A DNA stretch of 64,000 bases, taken from contig DAHUZB010000007.1 in assembly GCA_027306785.1 (NCBI GenBank), forward strand, positions 34,997-98,996, read 5' to 3'. Shown piece after piece: positions 10,232-18,465 of the stretch (position 1 is the stretch's first letter; each line of letters opens with the position of its first letter). Made by a program: the position numbers and the translations under genes. Origin of the DNA: Vulcanimicrobiota bacterium (lineage in GTDB: Bacteria > Vulcanimicrobiota > Vulcanimicrobiia > Vulcanimicrobiales > Vulcanimicrobiaceae). Under the pieces are notes generated by a model. The model did no database searches. It was not told where the DNA came from and saw only the letters and a program-made list of their open reading frames with translations.

Positions 10232-10435
10232 ATGAACGAACAGACTTTTACCGTCAGCGGCATGACCTGCGGCAACTGCGTGCGCCACGTGACCGAGGCG
10301 CTGCGCGAGATCCCCGGCGTGCACGACGTCACCGTCACGCTCGAGGACGGCCGCGCGGTCGTGCACGCCGAGCGAGCCCTCGCCGACGCCGAGGTGCGTT
10401 CCGCGCTCGACGAGGCCGGCTACAGCCTGGCATGA
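10232..10435 (+). CDS. copZ: Copper chaperone, heavy-metal-associated domain
   Basis: 67 residues making one complete HMA ferredoxin-like fold. The Cu(I)-binding motif is MTCGNC (11-16). Strong Shine-Dalgarno GGAGGA 5 bases before ATG 10232. Its stop overlaps the start of the copper ATPase by 4 bases, so the two are coupled; such chaperones hand Cu(I) to the ATPase and bind cytosolic copper. The role follows from family and context. Confidence 0.9.
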   Translation: MNEQTFTVSGMTCGNCVRHVTEALREIPGVHDVTVTLEDGRAVVHAERALADAEVRSALDEAGYSLA

Positions 10436-12531
10436 CGCTCACCGAACTCGGCGTGCGCGGTATGACGTGCGCGTCGTGCGTCGCGCACGTGACGCGTGCA
10501 ATCAAGCGCGTGCCGGGCGTGGACGATGCCGCGGTCAATCTCGCGACCGAGCGCGCGACCGTGATGCACGACGAATCCGTCTCGCCGCAGCGTTTGATCG
10601 AAGCGATCGAACGCGCGGGCTACGGCGCGACCGACGAGATCGACGCCGACCGCGAAGCGCGCGAGCGTGAGACCGAACTGCGCCGCAAACGGCGACTGCT
10701 CGTCTTCGCGGTCGCGCTCGCGGCGCCCACGATGCTTCTCGCGATGTTCGCGCCCGAGTTCCCCGGCAAAGCGTGGCTGCTCGGCGCACTTACGCTCCCG
10801 GTGTGGAGCGTGGTGGGCTGGGAGTTTCACCGCGGCGCGATCGCCGCGCTGCGCGAGCGCACGGCGACGATGGACACGCTCGTCTCACTCGGGTCGAGCG
10901 CCGCATTCGCGCTGAGCGTCTACGACGCGGCGACGGGGCGCATGACGTACTTCGAGAGCGCGAGCGCGATCGTCACGTTGGTCTTCGTCGGGAAATATCT
11001 CGAAGCGTCGGCGCGTACGCGCAGCGGAGACGCACTACGCGCGCTTCTCGCGCTCCGGCCCGAACGCGCACATCGCCGCGGCGCCGACGGCGCGCTGCAC
11101 GATGTTCCGGGCGAACTCGTGCACGTCGGCGACGAACTCGTGGTACCGCCCGGCGAACGCGTTCCCGTCGACGGGATCGTGCTCGACGGGCGCAGCGCCA
11201 TCGATCGATCGCTGCTCACGGGCGAATCGCTCCCGATCGAGGTCGAACCCGGCTCGCGCCTCGAACAAGGCACGCTCAACGCGGACGGCGCGCTCGTCAT
11301 GCGCGCAACCGCGGTCGGCGCGGGCACCGAACTCGCGCGCATCGTCGAGATCGTGCGCAAAGCGCAGGGCACGACGCCGCCGGTACAGCGGCTCGCGGAT
11401 CGTATCGCGAGCATCTTCGTGCCGATCGTTCTCGGGATCGCGCTCGTCACGTTCGCCGGATGGCTGCTCGCGCATCACGGCTGGAGCGACGCGCTCATCG
11501 CGGCCGTCGCGGTGCTCGTCGTCGCCTGCCCCTGCGCGCTCGGACTCGCCACACCGACCGCGATCATCGCGGGCGTCGGTGTGGCGGCACGCCACGGCCT
11601 GCTCTTCAAAGACGCGAGCGTGATCGAACGCCTGGCGCAAACGAGCGTCGCGACGTTCGACAAAACGGGGACGCTCACCAAGGGTGCCTTCGCCGTGCTC
11701 GACGCCTCTTCGGACGACGCGCTCGCCGTGGCCGCCGCGCTCGAATCGTCATCCACGCACCCGCTCGCGCGCGCGATCGTCACCGCCGCACGCGAGCGCG
11801 GCCTCGCTATTCCCGCTGCCGGCGATGTCAACGCGGTGCGCGGTCTCGGCATCACCGGTATGCTCGGCGAGGCGCGCGTCGCGGTGGGAAGCGCGGCGTT
11901 TCTCGCGACGCACGGCGCGAGCGTCGACGAACCGCGGGATGCGCGCACGTACGTGTTCGTCGCGCGCAACGGCACGCCGATCGGGCGGATCGCCCTGGGC
12001 GACGCGCTGCGCGACGATGCGGCGCGTACGATCGAATCGCTGCGCCGGCGAAACGTCACGCCGATTCTCGTGAGCGGCGATGCCGACGCTCCCGTCGCCG
12101 CGGCGGCGAAAGAGGCCGGCATCGAGCGCTGGTACGCGCGCACGTCGCCCGAGCGCAAGGCCGAGATCGTGCGCGAACTGCGCGACGGCGGTGCCCGCGT
12201 GGCGTTCGTCGGCGACGGCATCAACGACGCGCCGGCCCTCGCGGTCGCCGACGTGGGCCTCGCGATGGGCGGCGGCACCGCGGTCGCGCTCGAAACTGCG
12301 GGCGCCGCGATTCTCTCGAACGATCCCGCCGCGATCGTCGATGCGATCGATATTTCGCGCGCGACGATGCGCACGATCGCACAGAATCTCTTCTGGGCCT
12401 TCGCCTACAACGTGGTGCTCGTGCCGCTCGCGGCGTTCGGGATCGTGCGCCCGGTCTTTGCCGCCGCCGCGATGGGGCTCTCGAGTCTCTTCGTGGTCGG
12501 CAACTCGCTGCGCCTCGGACGCAGACGCTGA
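10432..12531 (+). CDS. copA: Copper-exporting P1B-type ATPase
   Basis: 699 residues from the ATG that overlaps the copZ stop. One N-terminal HMA domain with MTCASC (11-16), then the P-type core: CPC transmembrane metal site (C366-P-C368), phosphorylated aspartate D410 in DKTGT, SSTHPLA of the nucleotide domain, and GDGINDAP at 594-601. The CPC class exports Cu(I) (or Ag(I)) from the cytoplasm. Only one HMA copy is present, as in many bacterial CopA. Position next to the chaperone supports a copper-detoxification operon. Confidence 0.94.
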   Translation: MTLTELGVRGMTCASCVAHVTRAIKRVPGVDDAAVNLATERATVMHDESVSPQRLIEAIERAGYGATDEIDADREARERETELRRKRRLLVFAVALAAPTMLLAMFAPEFPGKAWLLGALTLPVWSVVGWEFHRGAIAALRERTATMDTLVSLGSSAAFALSVYDAATGRMTYFESASAIVTLVFVGKYLEASARTRSGDALRALLALRPERAHRRGADGALHDVPGELVHVGDELVVPPGERVPVDGIVLDGRSAIDRSLLTGESLPIEVEPGSRLEQGTLNADGALVMRATAVGAGTELARIVEIVRKAQGTTPPVQRLADRIASIFVPIVLGIALVTFAGWLLAHHGWSDALIAAVAVLVVACPCALGLATPTAIIAGVGVAARHGLLFKDASVIERLAQTSVATFDKTGTLTKGAFAVLDASSDDALAVAAALESSSTHPLARAIVTAARERGLAIPAAGDVNAVRGLGITGMLGEARVAVGSAAFLATHGASVDEPRDARTYVFVARNGTPIGRIALGDALRDDAARTIESLRRRNVTPILVSGDADAPVAAAAKEAGIERWYARTSPERKAEIVRELRDGGARVAFVGDGINDAPALAVADVGLAMGGGTAVALETAGAAILSNDPAAIVDAIDISRATMRTIAQNLFWAFAYNVVLVPLAAFGIVRPVFAAAAMGLSSLFVVGNSLRLGRRR

Positions 12532-12537
12532 AGGACG

Positions 12538-13419
12538 TTACGCTTCGGCGCGCCGATCCGCGATCGTGAGCGCGATGAGCCCCGCGACGATCAGGATCAT
12601 CCCGAGCATCGAGAGCGGAGACGGCGCTTCACCTAACTGCACCCATGCCGCGAGCACGCCGACGACCGGGTTGGCGAGCGTTCCCATACTGGCATCACGC
12701 GCGGGAAGCGCGTCGAGAATGAAGATCCACAGCACGTACGCAAGCGCAGTCGAGAGCAGAATGTTATAGCCGACCGCCAACACGTACGGCGCGTCCCACA
12801 CCGTCGCATGGGCGGGAACGACGAACGCGACGAGCGCGAGGATTGCGCCGCCGAAGAGCATCTGCCACATCGTGAGACCGTAGAGATCGAGCGAGCCCGC
12901 GCGCGCCAGGCGTTTGGTCATCACGATGCCGATCGCCCACGCAAGCCCGGCACAGACCGCAAGCACGTCGGCCGGACCGATGCCGCGCAGCGGACCGATC
13001 ATGCACGCCACGCCCGCAAAGGCGATTGCGATCGCGATCGCCTGCGGCCCGCGGATACGCTCGCCGAGCGCGGGCCACGCGATGAGACTCACCCAGAGCG
13101 GCATCGTATAGGCGAGCATCGCGACTTGACCCGCGCCCGCGGTAACGACCGCGAGCGTCACCAGCCCCACGAAGCACGCGGTTTGGAAGAGGCCGATCCA
13201 AAAGAATGCCGCCGGATGCTGCGGGCGCAGCGGCTTGCGCAACACGAGCGCAACGAGTGCGAGCGCGATGCCGCCGCCGAGCGTACGCCACGCCGCGAAT
13301 TGGAAGGGCGGCGCGCTTTGCACCGCCACCTTCATGACGACCCAATTGTAGCCCCAGATCAGCGCGAGCACGACGAGCGCGATCAGAGCGTTGCGGCGAC
13401 GGTTATCGATGGCTTGCAC
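12538..13419 (-). CDS. EamA/DMT-superfamily permease
   Basis: About 293 residues from GTG 13419, chosen because it removes an Arg-rich stretch and leaves a short cytoplasmic N-terminus before ten hydrophobic segments. Two EamA repeats are visible (first from ALIWGYNWVVMKVAV, second from AVCAGLAWAIGIVMTKR). These are inner-membrane drug/metabolite exporters; the substrate cannot be told from sequence. The start lies 17 bases inside the end of the Sua5-type gene, so it is the distal gene of that operon. Its end is 6 bases from the convergent copA stop. Confidence 0.83.
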   Translation of the reverse strand: MQAIDNRRRNALIALVVLALIWGYNWVVMKVAVQSAPPFQFAAWRTLGGGIALALVALVLRKPLRPQHPAAFFWIGLFQTACFVGLVTLAVVTAGAGQVAMLAYTMPLWVSLIAWPALGERIRGPQAIAIAIAFAGVACMIGPLRGIGPADVLAVCAGLAWAIGIVMTKRLARAGSLDLYGLTMWQMLFGGAILALVAFVVPAHATVWDAPYVLAVGYNILLSTALAYVLWIFILDALPARDASMGTLANPVVGVLAAWVQLGEAPSPLSMLGMILIVAGLIALTIADRRAEA

Positions 13420-14356
13420 GGCGCAAGCGATCCATGATCGCGATGCCGATTCCCTCCAACGGCACCGGCTGCGCGTCGATGCGCGCGGCACCGCACGCGT
13501 CGAGCTCGTGGAGATACAAAAAGAGCCGCGCCGCCGCTTCGCGCAGATCGCCGCTCGGGCTCAACACGCGCGCATCGCGATAGCCGGCCGCCGCCTCGCG
13601 AAACGCAAGCAGCACGGCGTCGGCGCGCTCGGGCGGCGCTACCGCTTCGGGTTCGACCAAACGAATCGGCGTACGCGGCGCGTAGTGTTGCGGCAGGCGG
13701 CCGGGTGCGAGCGGCTTCGCGCGATCGGAGAGCTCGCGCGCGAGCGGCCCGATCGCCGCCTCGATCGCGTCGACCGGGATCGCGCCGTGGCGCAGCAGCG
13801 TCGGCTCCGGCTCGACCATCACGATCGTGGACTCCACGCCGTGCTCGGTGGGGCCGCCGTCGACGATGAGATCGACGCGATCGCCGAGCATGCGGGCCAC
13901 GTGCTCCGCGCGCGTGGGGCTCAAATAGCCGAACGGATTCGCGCTCGGTGCCGCGAGAGGGATTCCGGCGCGCTCGATGATCGCACGCGCGACCGGATGC
14001 GCGGGCATTCGCACGGCGACGCTCTCGAGGCCCGAGGTCACGAGCGACGGCACCGCATCGGTCTTGCGCAGCACGAGCGTGAGCGGACCGGGCCAAAAGC
14101 GGTCGATCAGCGTGCGCGCGATCGGCGGCACGTTCGCCGCCACGCGGCGCAGCATCGCTTCGTCGGCGACGTGGACGATCAGCGGATCGAAGCTGGGCCG
14201 CGCCTTGATCTCGAAGATGCGCGCGACGGCGCGCGCATCGAGGGCGTTCGCCGCGAGACCGTACACGGTTTCGGTCGGAAGTGCGACGACCGCGCCCTCG
14301 CGCAGGAGCGCGGCGGCACGGTCGATCGTGGAAGGAGCGGCGGGCAGAACGGTCAT
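13403..14356 (-). CDS. tsaC: L-threonylcarbamoyladenylate synthase, Sua5 type
   Basis: 317 residues, the long Sua5 form: a YrdC domain (about 8-195) plus a C-terminal Sua5 domain. The YrdC signature is PTETVYGL (27-34) and KARPSFDPL (51-59), with SANPFG and the later STIV segment (ESTIVMV). It makes threonylcarbamoyl-AMP from Thr, bicarbonate and ATP for the t6A37 modification of ANN-decoding tRNAs, in the cytoplasm. The gene is downstream of an exported lipoprotein gene (gap 45 bases) and overlaps the EamA permease. Confidence 0.92.
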   Translation of the reverse strand: MTVLPAAPSTIDRAAALLREGAVVALPTETVYGLAANALDARAVARIFEIKARPSFDPLIVHVADEAMLRRVAANVPPIARTLIDRFWPGPLTLVLRKTDAVPSLVTSGLESVAVRMPAHPVARAIIERAGIPLAAPSANPFGYLSPTRAEHVARMLGDRVDLIVDGGPTEHGVESTIVMVEPEPTLLRHGAIPVDAIEAAIGPLARELSDRAKPLAPGRLPQHYAPRTPIRLVEPEAVAPPERADAVLLAFREAAAGYRDARVLSPSGDLREAAARLFLYLHELDACGAARIDAQPVPLEGIGIAIMDRLRRASHR

Positions 14357-14401
14357 GGCGTTAGCCCGAGAGGTTCGCCCGCCGCGCGCTACGTCATGCC
14401 G

Positions 14402-15403
14402 TTACGGCGTGTACGAGCAATCGCTGATGTTGTTGTCGTACTCCATCTGGATCTCCCAGGTGTCGGCGCCGAGCGTCACGTTGCCCGTCGGCACGCCGGC
14501 CGCCGGAGCGCAGAGATCGCCGATTTCGCCGCCGTTCTGGTTGTACCAGGCGACGTTGTTCGGCACGTCGGGATCGGTGATCGTCTCGAACGTCTCGTGC
14601 GAGAGCGTCGAGGCGGTCGAATCGGCGAGCACGCCGTTGGGCGAGGGCTGGTTCGAGACCTGGCAGCCCGGAATGTTCTGGTAGGGCTCGACGGTGTAGA
14701 GCACGTGGCCGACATCCGAGAAATCGGTGTTGCCGTGATACGCGCAGTACTGCTGCGCGTAGCATCCGCCCGCCGACTGGCTGCACTGCTGCACGCCGTT
14801 TTGCAGGAAGACGTTGTAGACCGCGTTGTAGCCGCCGCCGTACGTCTGCGCGACCTGATGGACGATGTTGTAGATATCCTGATCGGCGAGCTGCGACGAG
14901 GTATTGTACGTCACGGTGACGTCGCCGCCGTTGCTGAACGCGCCGGTCGCGCTCTGACCGATGTACTGATCGAGAATGTTGATCATACCGCTTCCGAACA
15001 GATCGTTCTCGAACTGCGAGATCTGACCGCCCCACGACGATTCGTCCGAACCGTTCACGAGGATGTTGTACACGGTTGCTCCGGTGACGACGGGACCGCC
15101 GTTATTGGTGAGATCGTTGCCGGCCGCGGACGTCATCGCGCGGATGTGGCGAATGCTTCCGCCTTTGATCGGCGATGCGTACGCCGCCGTCGAACGAACG
15201 AGCGACGCGACTTTGGCCGCGTTCGCACGCGAGATGTCCATATGCGCGAGCATATGCGCGGCGGGATGATTGCTTTGGGGAACGGCGGGCACCGACGGCG
15301 CGCTCGAGCCGCCGCCTCCGCATGCGGCGAGCGCGCTGCCGATCAGCACGAACGCCGTCGCGACCGCACCCGAGCGGATCCGCGACATGAGACGTGTATT
15401 CAC
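14402..15403 (-). CDS. Exported lipoprotein, Phi-1/EXORDIUM-like
   Basis: 333 residues. Lipobox LAAC at about 25-28 followed by a Gly run, so a lipoprotein exposed outside the inner membrane. The C-terminal block SHETFETITDP and NNVAWYNQNGGEIGDLC resembles the HELAE...NAWY...EIGDLC block of the plant/bacterial Phi-1 (EXORDIUM) family; the middle contains several cysteine pairs (CSQSAGGCYAQQYC). Function in bacteria is unknown. It belongs to the same glycine-tether lipoprotein style as the proteins at 53.5-59 kb. The family link is from memory of the motif and is moderately sure. Confidence 0.65.
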   Translation of the reverse strand: MNTRLMSRIRSGAVATAFVLIGSALAACGGGGSSAPSVPAVPQSNHPAAHMLAHMDISRANAAKVASLVRSTAAYASPIKGGSIRHIRAMTSAAGNDLTNNGGPVVTGATVYNILVNGSDESSWGGQISQFENDLFGSGMINILDQYIGQSATGAFSNGGDVTVTYNTSSQLADQDIYNIVHQVAQTYGGGYNAVYNVFLQNGVQQCSQSAGGCYAQQYCAYHGNTDFSDVGHVLYTVEPYQNIPGCQVSNQPSPNGVLADSTASTLSHETFETITDPDVPNNVAWYNQNGGEIGDLCAPAAGVPTGNVTLGADTWEIQMEYDNNISDCSYTP

Positions 15404-15539
15404 GTGTGACTCCTAACAAGTAGCGTAGTAATGCGTGCAAGCATCGCCGACAAGCGGCGATGTATGCGGTGAATACGCGATCGACGGCATTGCGTTCCCG
15501 TGTGCAGTTTCCATATAGGTGCGCGGCGCGAAAGACGGC

Positions 15540-15568
15540 GAGGCCCGCGGCGTTGCGCCGCGAGCCTC
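15540..15568 (-). terminator. Strong hairpin after the 186-residue exported-protein gene
   Basis: Stem GAGGC/GCCTC plus CGCGGCG/CGCCGCG with one mismatch and a 3-base loop, 50 bases past the stop at 15621. On the minus strand it is followed by CGCCGTCTTTCG, a weak T run. Best read as a terminator. Confidence 0.55.
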
Positions 15569-15620
15569 GTGACGTGTGAAACGATCACTTTTCGAGATCG
15601 CTTCGATTCAAAAATGGAGA

Positions 15621-16181
15621 TCAGTACGATTGACGACGCGTGATCGAGTCGACGTGCACCTGAACGATCGTGCCGCCCGGGACGGTGACGTCTTCTCGAT
15701 TGTTCTTCGCGAGCAGGAAGCCGCCGATCGCGCCCACCACGCCGCCGCCGCTCAGATGAAAGAGCGTCTTGCCGAGCATGTTGCCGACCAACATGCCAGC
15801 GAGCGCGCCGCCCGCTTCTTTGAGCGTGTTATTTTTGGTATTGGCCTTCATCTTCGTCACGTTCGTGTTGACGGCGTAGACGGCGCCGCTCGACGTGACG
15901 AGCTTCGTGAACGCGAAGGCGATTTTACCCGGGCGGCCCTGGCTTGCTTTCTGCACCGCGGTTACGGTGCCGTAGAGGCGCCCGCCGACGACCGAGCCGC
16001 TGCCGTCGTCGTTGGTGACGTTGGTGAGTTCGACCGGCTCGCCGACATAAGCCGATTTGCTCGTGTAGCTCTTGGTGATCGTACCGTTCAGAAGCGTACC
16101 CGTGCCGAGCGCCGCCTGCGCCGCGATCGCGGTGGCGGCGACGAGTGCTGCGAACGTTCCGGTGGCGATGCGAAGCCGCAT
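15621..16181 (-). CDS. Exported protein with C-terminal glycine-zipper segment, function unknown
   Basis: 186 residues with a Sec signal peptide (ATAIAAQA, about 16-23). The middle, about 30-115, is Ser/Thr-rich and beta-like. Residues 125-165 hold small-residue repeats (GGALAGMLVGNMLGK, GGGVVGAIGGFLLAK) as in glycine-zipper outer-membrane-associated proteins. No enzymatic motif recognised. The promoter region upstream coincides with the terminator of the neighbouring small gene, so transcription may partly depend on read-through. Confidence 0.6.
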   Translation of the reverse strand: MRLRIATGTFAALVAATAIAAQAALGTGTLLNGTITKSYTSKSAYVGEPVELTNVTNDDGSGSVVGGRLYGTVTAVQKASQGRPGKIAFAFTKLVTSSGAVYAVNTNVTKMKANTKNNTLKEAGGALAGMLVGNMLGKTLFHLSGGGVVGAIGGFLLAKNNREDVTVPGGTIVQVHVDSITRRQSY

Positions 16182-16200
16182 GTCGTGATCCTCTCCGTTC

Positions 16201-16235
16201 GAGAAAAGAAAAAGGGATTCGTATAAATCCCCTTT
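16201..16235 (-). terminator. Rho-independent terminator after the 91-residue exported-protein gene
   Basis: Minus-strand stem AAAGGGGATT/AATCCCTTT with one bulged G (16211-16235) followed by a long T-rich run (TTTTTCTTTTC). It sits 22 bases after the small gene and 20 bases ahead of the next gene, so it could also act as an attenuator. Confidence 0.75.
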
Positions 16236-16256
16236 ACCCGGCTTTCGTACGGATGC

Positions 16257-16532
16257 CTACTGAACGGCGTAAACCGGAACTTTGCCCTTGATGAGCGAGA
16301 CTTTGAGCGTCTCGTTCGACTTCACCGACGCGAAGTTGACCGAACCGGTCGCGACGAGCGTCGTCTCGACGCCGTTATTCATCATCACGAGCGCGTGCTG
16401 CGCATCCTGAACTTTTTCGACCTTGACGACATACGTGCCGTCGGGAACGAGCGACGGATCGATCGGCGCGGCCGAAGCGGCCACCGGCGCGATCGCCGCC
16501 GCGAGCAACATGCCCGCCAGAATCTTACCCAC
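16257..16532 (-). CDS. Small exported protein, function unknown
   Basis: 91 residues: signal peptide with cleavage near ASA-AP (19-22), then a single compact beta-type domain of about 65 residues with the pattern DGTYVVKVEKV. No cysteines and no known motif. It lies alone between two terminator-like sites. The start has AGGGAGAGG-type sequence 6-8 bases upstream of the ATG, supporting translation. Confidence 0.6.
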   Translation of the reverse strand: MGKILAGMLLAAAIAPVAASAAPIDPSLVPDGTYVVKVEKVQDAQHALVMMNNGVETTLVATGSVNFASVKSNETLKVSLIKGKVPVYAVQ

Positions 16533-16644
16533 GGAACCTCTCCCTGCTTGAATTGCTTGGAAATTTGACGCGGCTTAGCATCTCCCGAGGGCCGGGCAGG
16601 AAACTACGACAGAGATGGCAGTGGGGCCCGAGTATGGGGAATCT

Positions 16645-17394
16645 TTACAGATTCTCCCTTGTGACCGCCACGTTTCCACGTTCGGTGAGGATGAAGACCA
16701 GCGCCCCGTGCGGATCGCTCGGAAGCGGGTTGCTCACCGCGCCGTTCCCCGACGACAGATCGTAGTGCCCGCGGAAGCCCGGCGGCACGGCGAGGCTCAC
16801 GTTGCCGTTCGAGGACTCGAGCCGCACCTCGCGACCGCGCCATCCGCGCTCGAGCACCACGCGCAGATCGCCGGTCCCGGTGGTCGCGGAGATCGGCGCC
16901 CGAACGCCGGTCGCACGAATGCTGCCGTTATCGGCTTCGACCGTAACGCTGCCCGCCGCATCCGCGATCGCGATCGGACCGTTCGCGTTGTAGATGACGA
17001 TCGGCGCGCGGCTGTGCGCGATCGTCACACCGCCCGCGAACTCGCGCACATCGATGCGCAGGCCCGCGGGATAGGTGAGCCGATAGCTATGACCGCTCGC
17101 GGTGAAGGGCAGCGGCGAACGCGCGGGGCCCGAGAGCGCGACGTTGAGCCGACGCCCCGTGCGCGTCGATTCCACGCGCAGCGGCGGGGAGCCGACCGGC
17201 GCCGATCCGACGATGAGAATATCGCTCGCGTTCGCATCGGGAACGAGCGTGAGATCACCGCTGACGTTCACGCGCAGCAGGTTCGCGTTGCCGAGGGCGA
17301 TGTGTCGCGTCGCCGTCTGTTGCGCCGCCGCGGGATGGAGAGCCGCCGGCACCGCGATGAGGCAAGCAAGCACCCCGAGTTGGAATCGTCTCAT
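16645..17394 (-). CDS. Exported DUF4097-like beta-helix protein
   Basis: 249 residues. Signal peptide ending near AAAQQ (22-26). The mature part is built of short repeated beta turns of the type NGxIxxxxxxGxVxVxxDNGSIxATG, then GTGDLRV and SSNGNVSLAVP, characteristic of the DUF4097 putative adhesin family (right-handed beta-helix). Often found near anti-sigma or stress-response genes; its role here is unknown. Transcribed alone. Confidence 0.68.
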   Translation of the reverse strand: MRRFQLGVLACLIAVPAALHPAAAQQTATRHIALGNANLLRVNVSGDLTLVPDANASDILIVGSAPVGSPPLRVESTRTGRRLNVALSGPARSPLPFTASGHSYRLTYPAGLRIDVREFAGGVTIAHSRAPIVIYNANGPIAIADAAGSVTVEADNGSIRATGVRAPISATTGTGDLRVVLERGWRGREVRLESSNGNVSLAVPPGFRGHYDLSSGNGAVSNPLPSDPHGALVFILTERGNVAVTRENL

Positions 17395-17522
17395 AAACCG
17401 CCTATCGAAAAATGACTTCGCGCACCTTTATGCGGAGGATTGATAGAACCGGGTCCTTTGGATCATGCGCCTTTGCAGCCCATGTGTGAATTAATGTCTA
17501 CAAAGGACTGCTTCCCCACGCT

Positions 17523-18458
17523 ATGCACGACGACCGCCGACGCGCCGCGCAATTCTGCGAGAACGCAAGGTATTTCCTTGCGCTCGGGACCGAGCGTGCC
17601 TTGCAGTCGGCGCTCTACTTCTTCGATCAGGCCTTGGCGGTCGATGCGCGCTGCGCGGCCGCCTTCGCGGGCAAGGCTCGCTGCTATGCGGAGATCGGCG
17701 ACGGCGGCGCCATCGCTCCGCCGATCCCGCAACTGCGCGCCCTGGATTTTTCCGCACGCGCGCTCGCAATCGAACCTCTGGCGGAGGCCGCAGCCATACA
17801 CGCCAAGGCGCTCGTGGAGCTCTCGTACGACTGGGACGCCGCCGACGCGCACTTGCTGCGCGCCGCGGAGCACGGCGAGACCCGCGCGGCGCGCGCGTTG
17901 CTCGCGGCGCTGCGCGGCCGCTGTGAGGAAGCGTTGATGCATACGAGCGCCGTGCTGCCGCGGGCAATCGCGCTGCTCTACGCGCGCCGCATCCCCGAGG
18001 CGCTCGCGCTGCTCGATCTCGCCGGCGATCTCGGCACGCGCCTCTGGCACGTCCCCACGCTGCGCGGCCTCGCGCACTACCTCGAGGGCCGCATCGATCT
18101 CGCGATCGTCGCCTGGGAGCGGTCGCGGCGCGAACACGAGGCCGCCGCCTGGTATCTGCTCCACGCCTACGCCGCCTGCGGGCGCGGCGAGGACTACCAC
18201 GCGTTGCGCTCCGAGCTCGACGATCGCCCCGCGACCGGGCAGCGATCGCCGTTCTGGGAAGCGCTCGCCGCCGCCGGCGCCGGAGAGGCCGAGGCCGCGA
18301 TCGCCGCGCTCGAGCGGGGGCTCGCCGGGCGCGACCCGTGGATGACGCGCACCCTCGTCGAGCCGATGCTCGACCCGCTGCGGGGTGAGCCCGCCTTCGA
18401 GCGCATCGCCGCTTGCGTTCGCGACGGCACGGAACTCCCGGCTCGGCCTGGAACATAA
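17523..18458 (+). CDS. TPR-repeat protein
   Basis: 311 residues, no signal peptide or membrane segment, so cytoplasmic. Alpha-helical pairs rich in Ala/Leu with the TPR pattern (ALYFFDQALAVDARCAAAFA, AKALVELSYDWDAADAHLLRA, LEGRIDLAIVAWERSR). The layout resembles the C-terminal TPR region found behind winged-helix regulators, but no DNA-binding or catalytic domain is present here. It ends 8 bases before the ABC-F gene and is probably co-transcribed with it and with the hydroxyacid oxidase. Function not known. Confidence 0.68.
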   Translation: MHDDRRRAAQFCENARYFLALGTERALQSALYFFDQALAVDARCAAAFAGKARCYAEIGDGGAIAPPIPQLRALDFSARALAIEPLAEAAAIHAKALVELSYDWDAADAHLLRAAEHGETRAARALLAALRGRCEEALMHTSAVLPRAIALLYARRIPEALALLDLAGDLGTRLWHVPTLRGLAHYLEGRIDLAIVAWERSRREHEAAAWYLLHAYAACGRGEDYHALRSELDDRPATGQRSPFWEALAAAGAGEAEAAIAALERGLAGRDPWMTRTLVEPMLDPLRGEPAFERIAACVRDGTELPARPGT

Positions 18459-18465
18459 CCGGGCT

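Noticed and set aside
10773..12569. A 598-codon frame overlapping copA
   Set aside because: Arg-rich shadow of the copper ATPase in the +1 frame.
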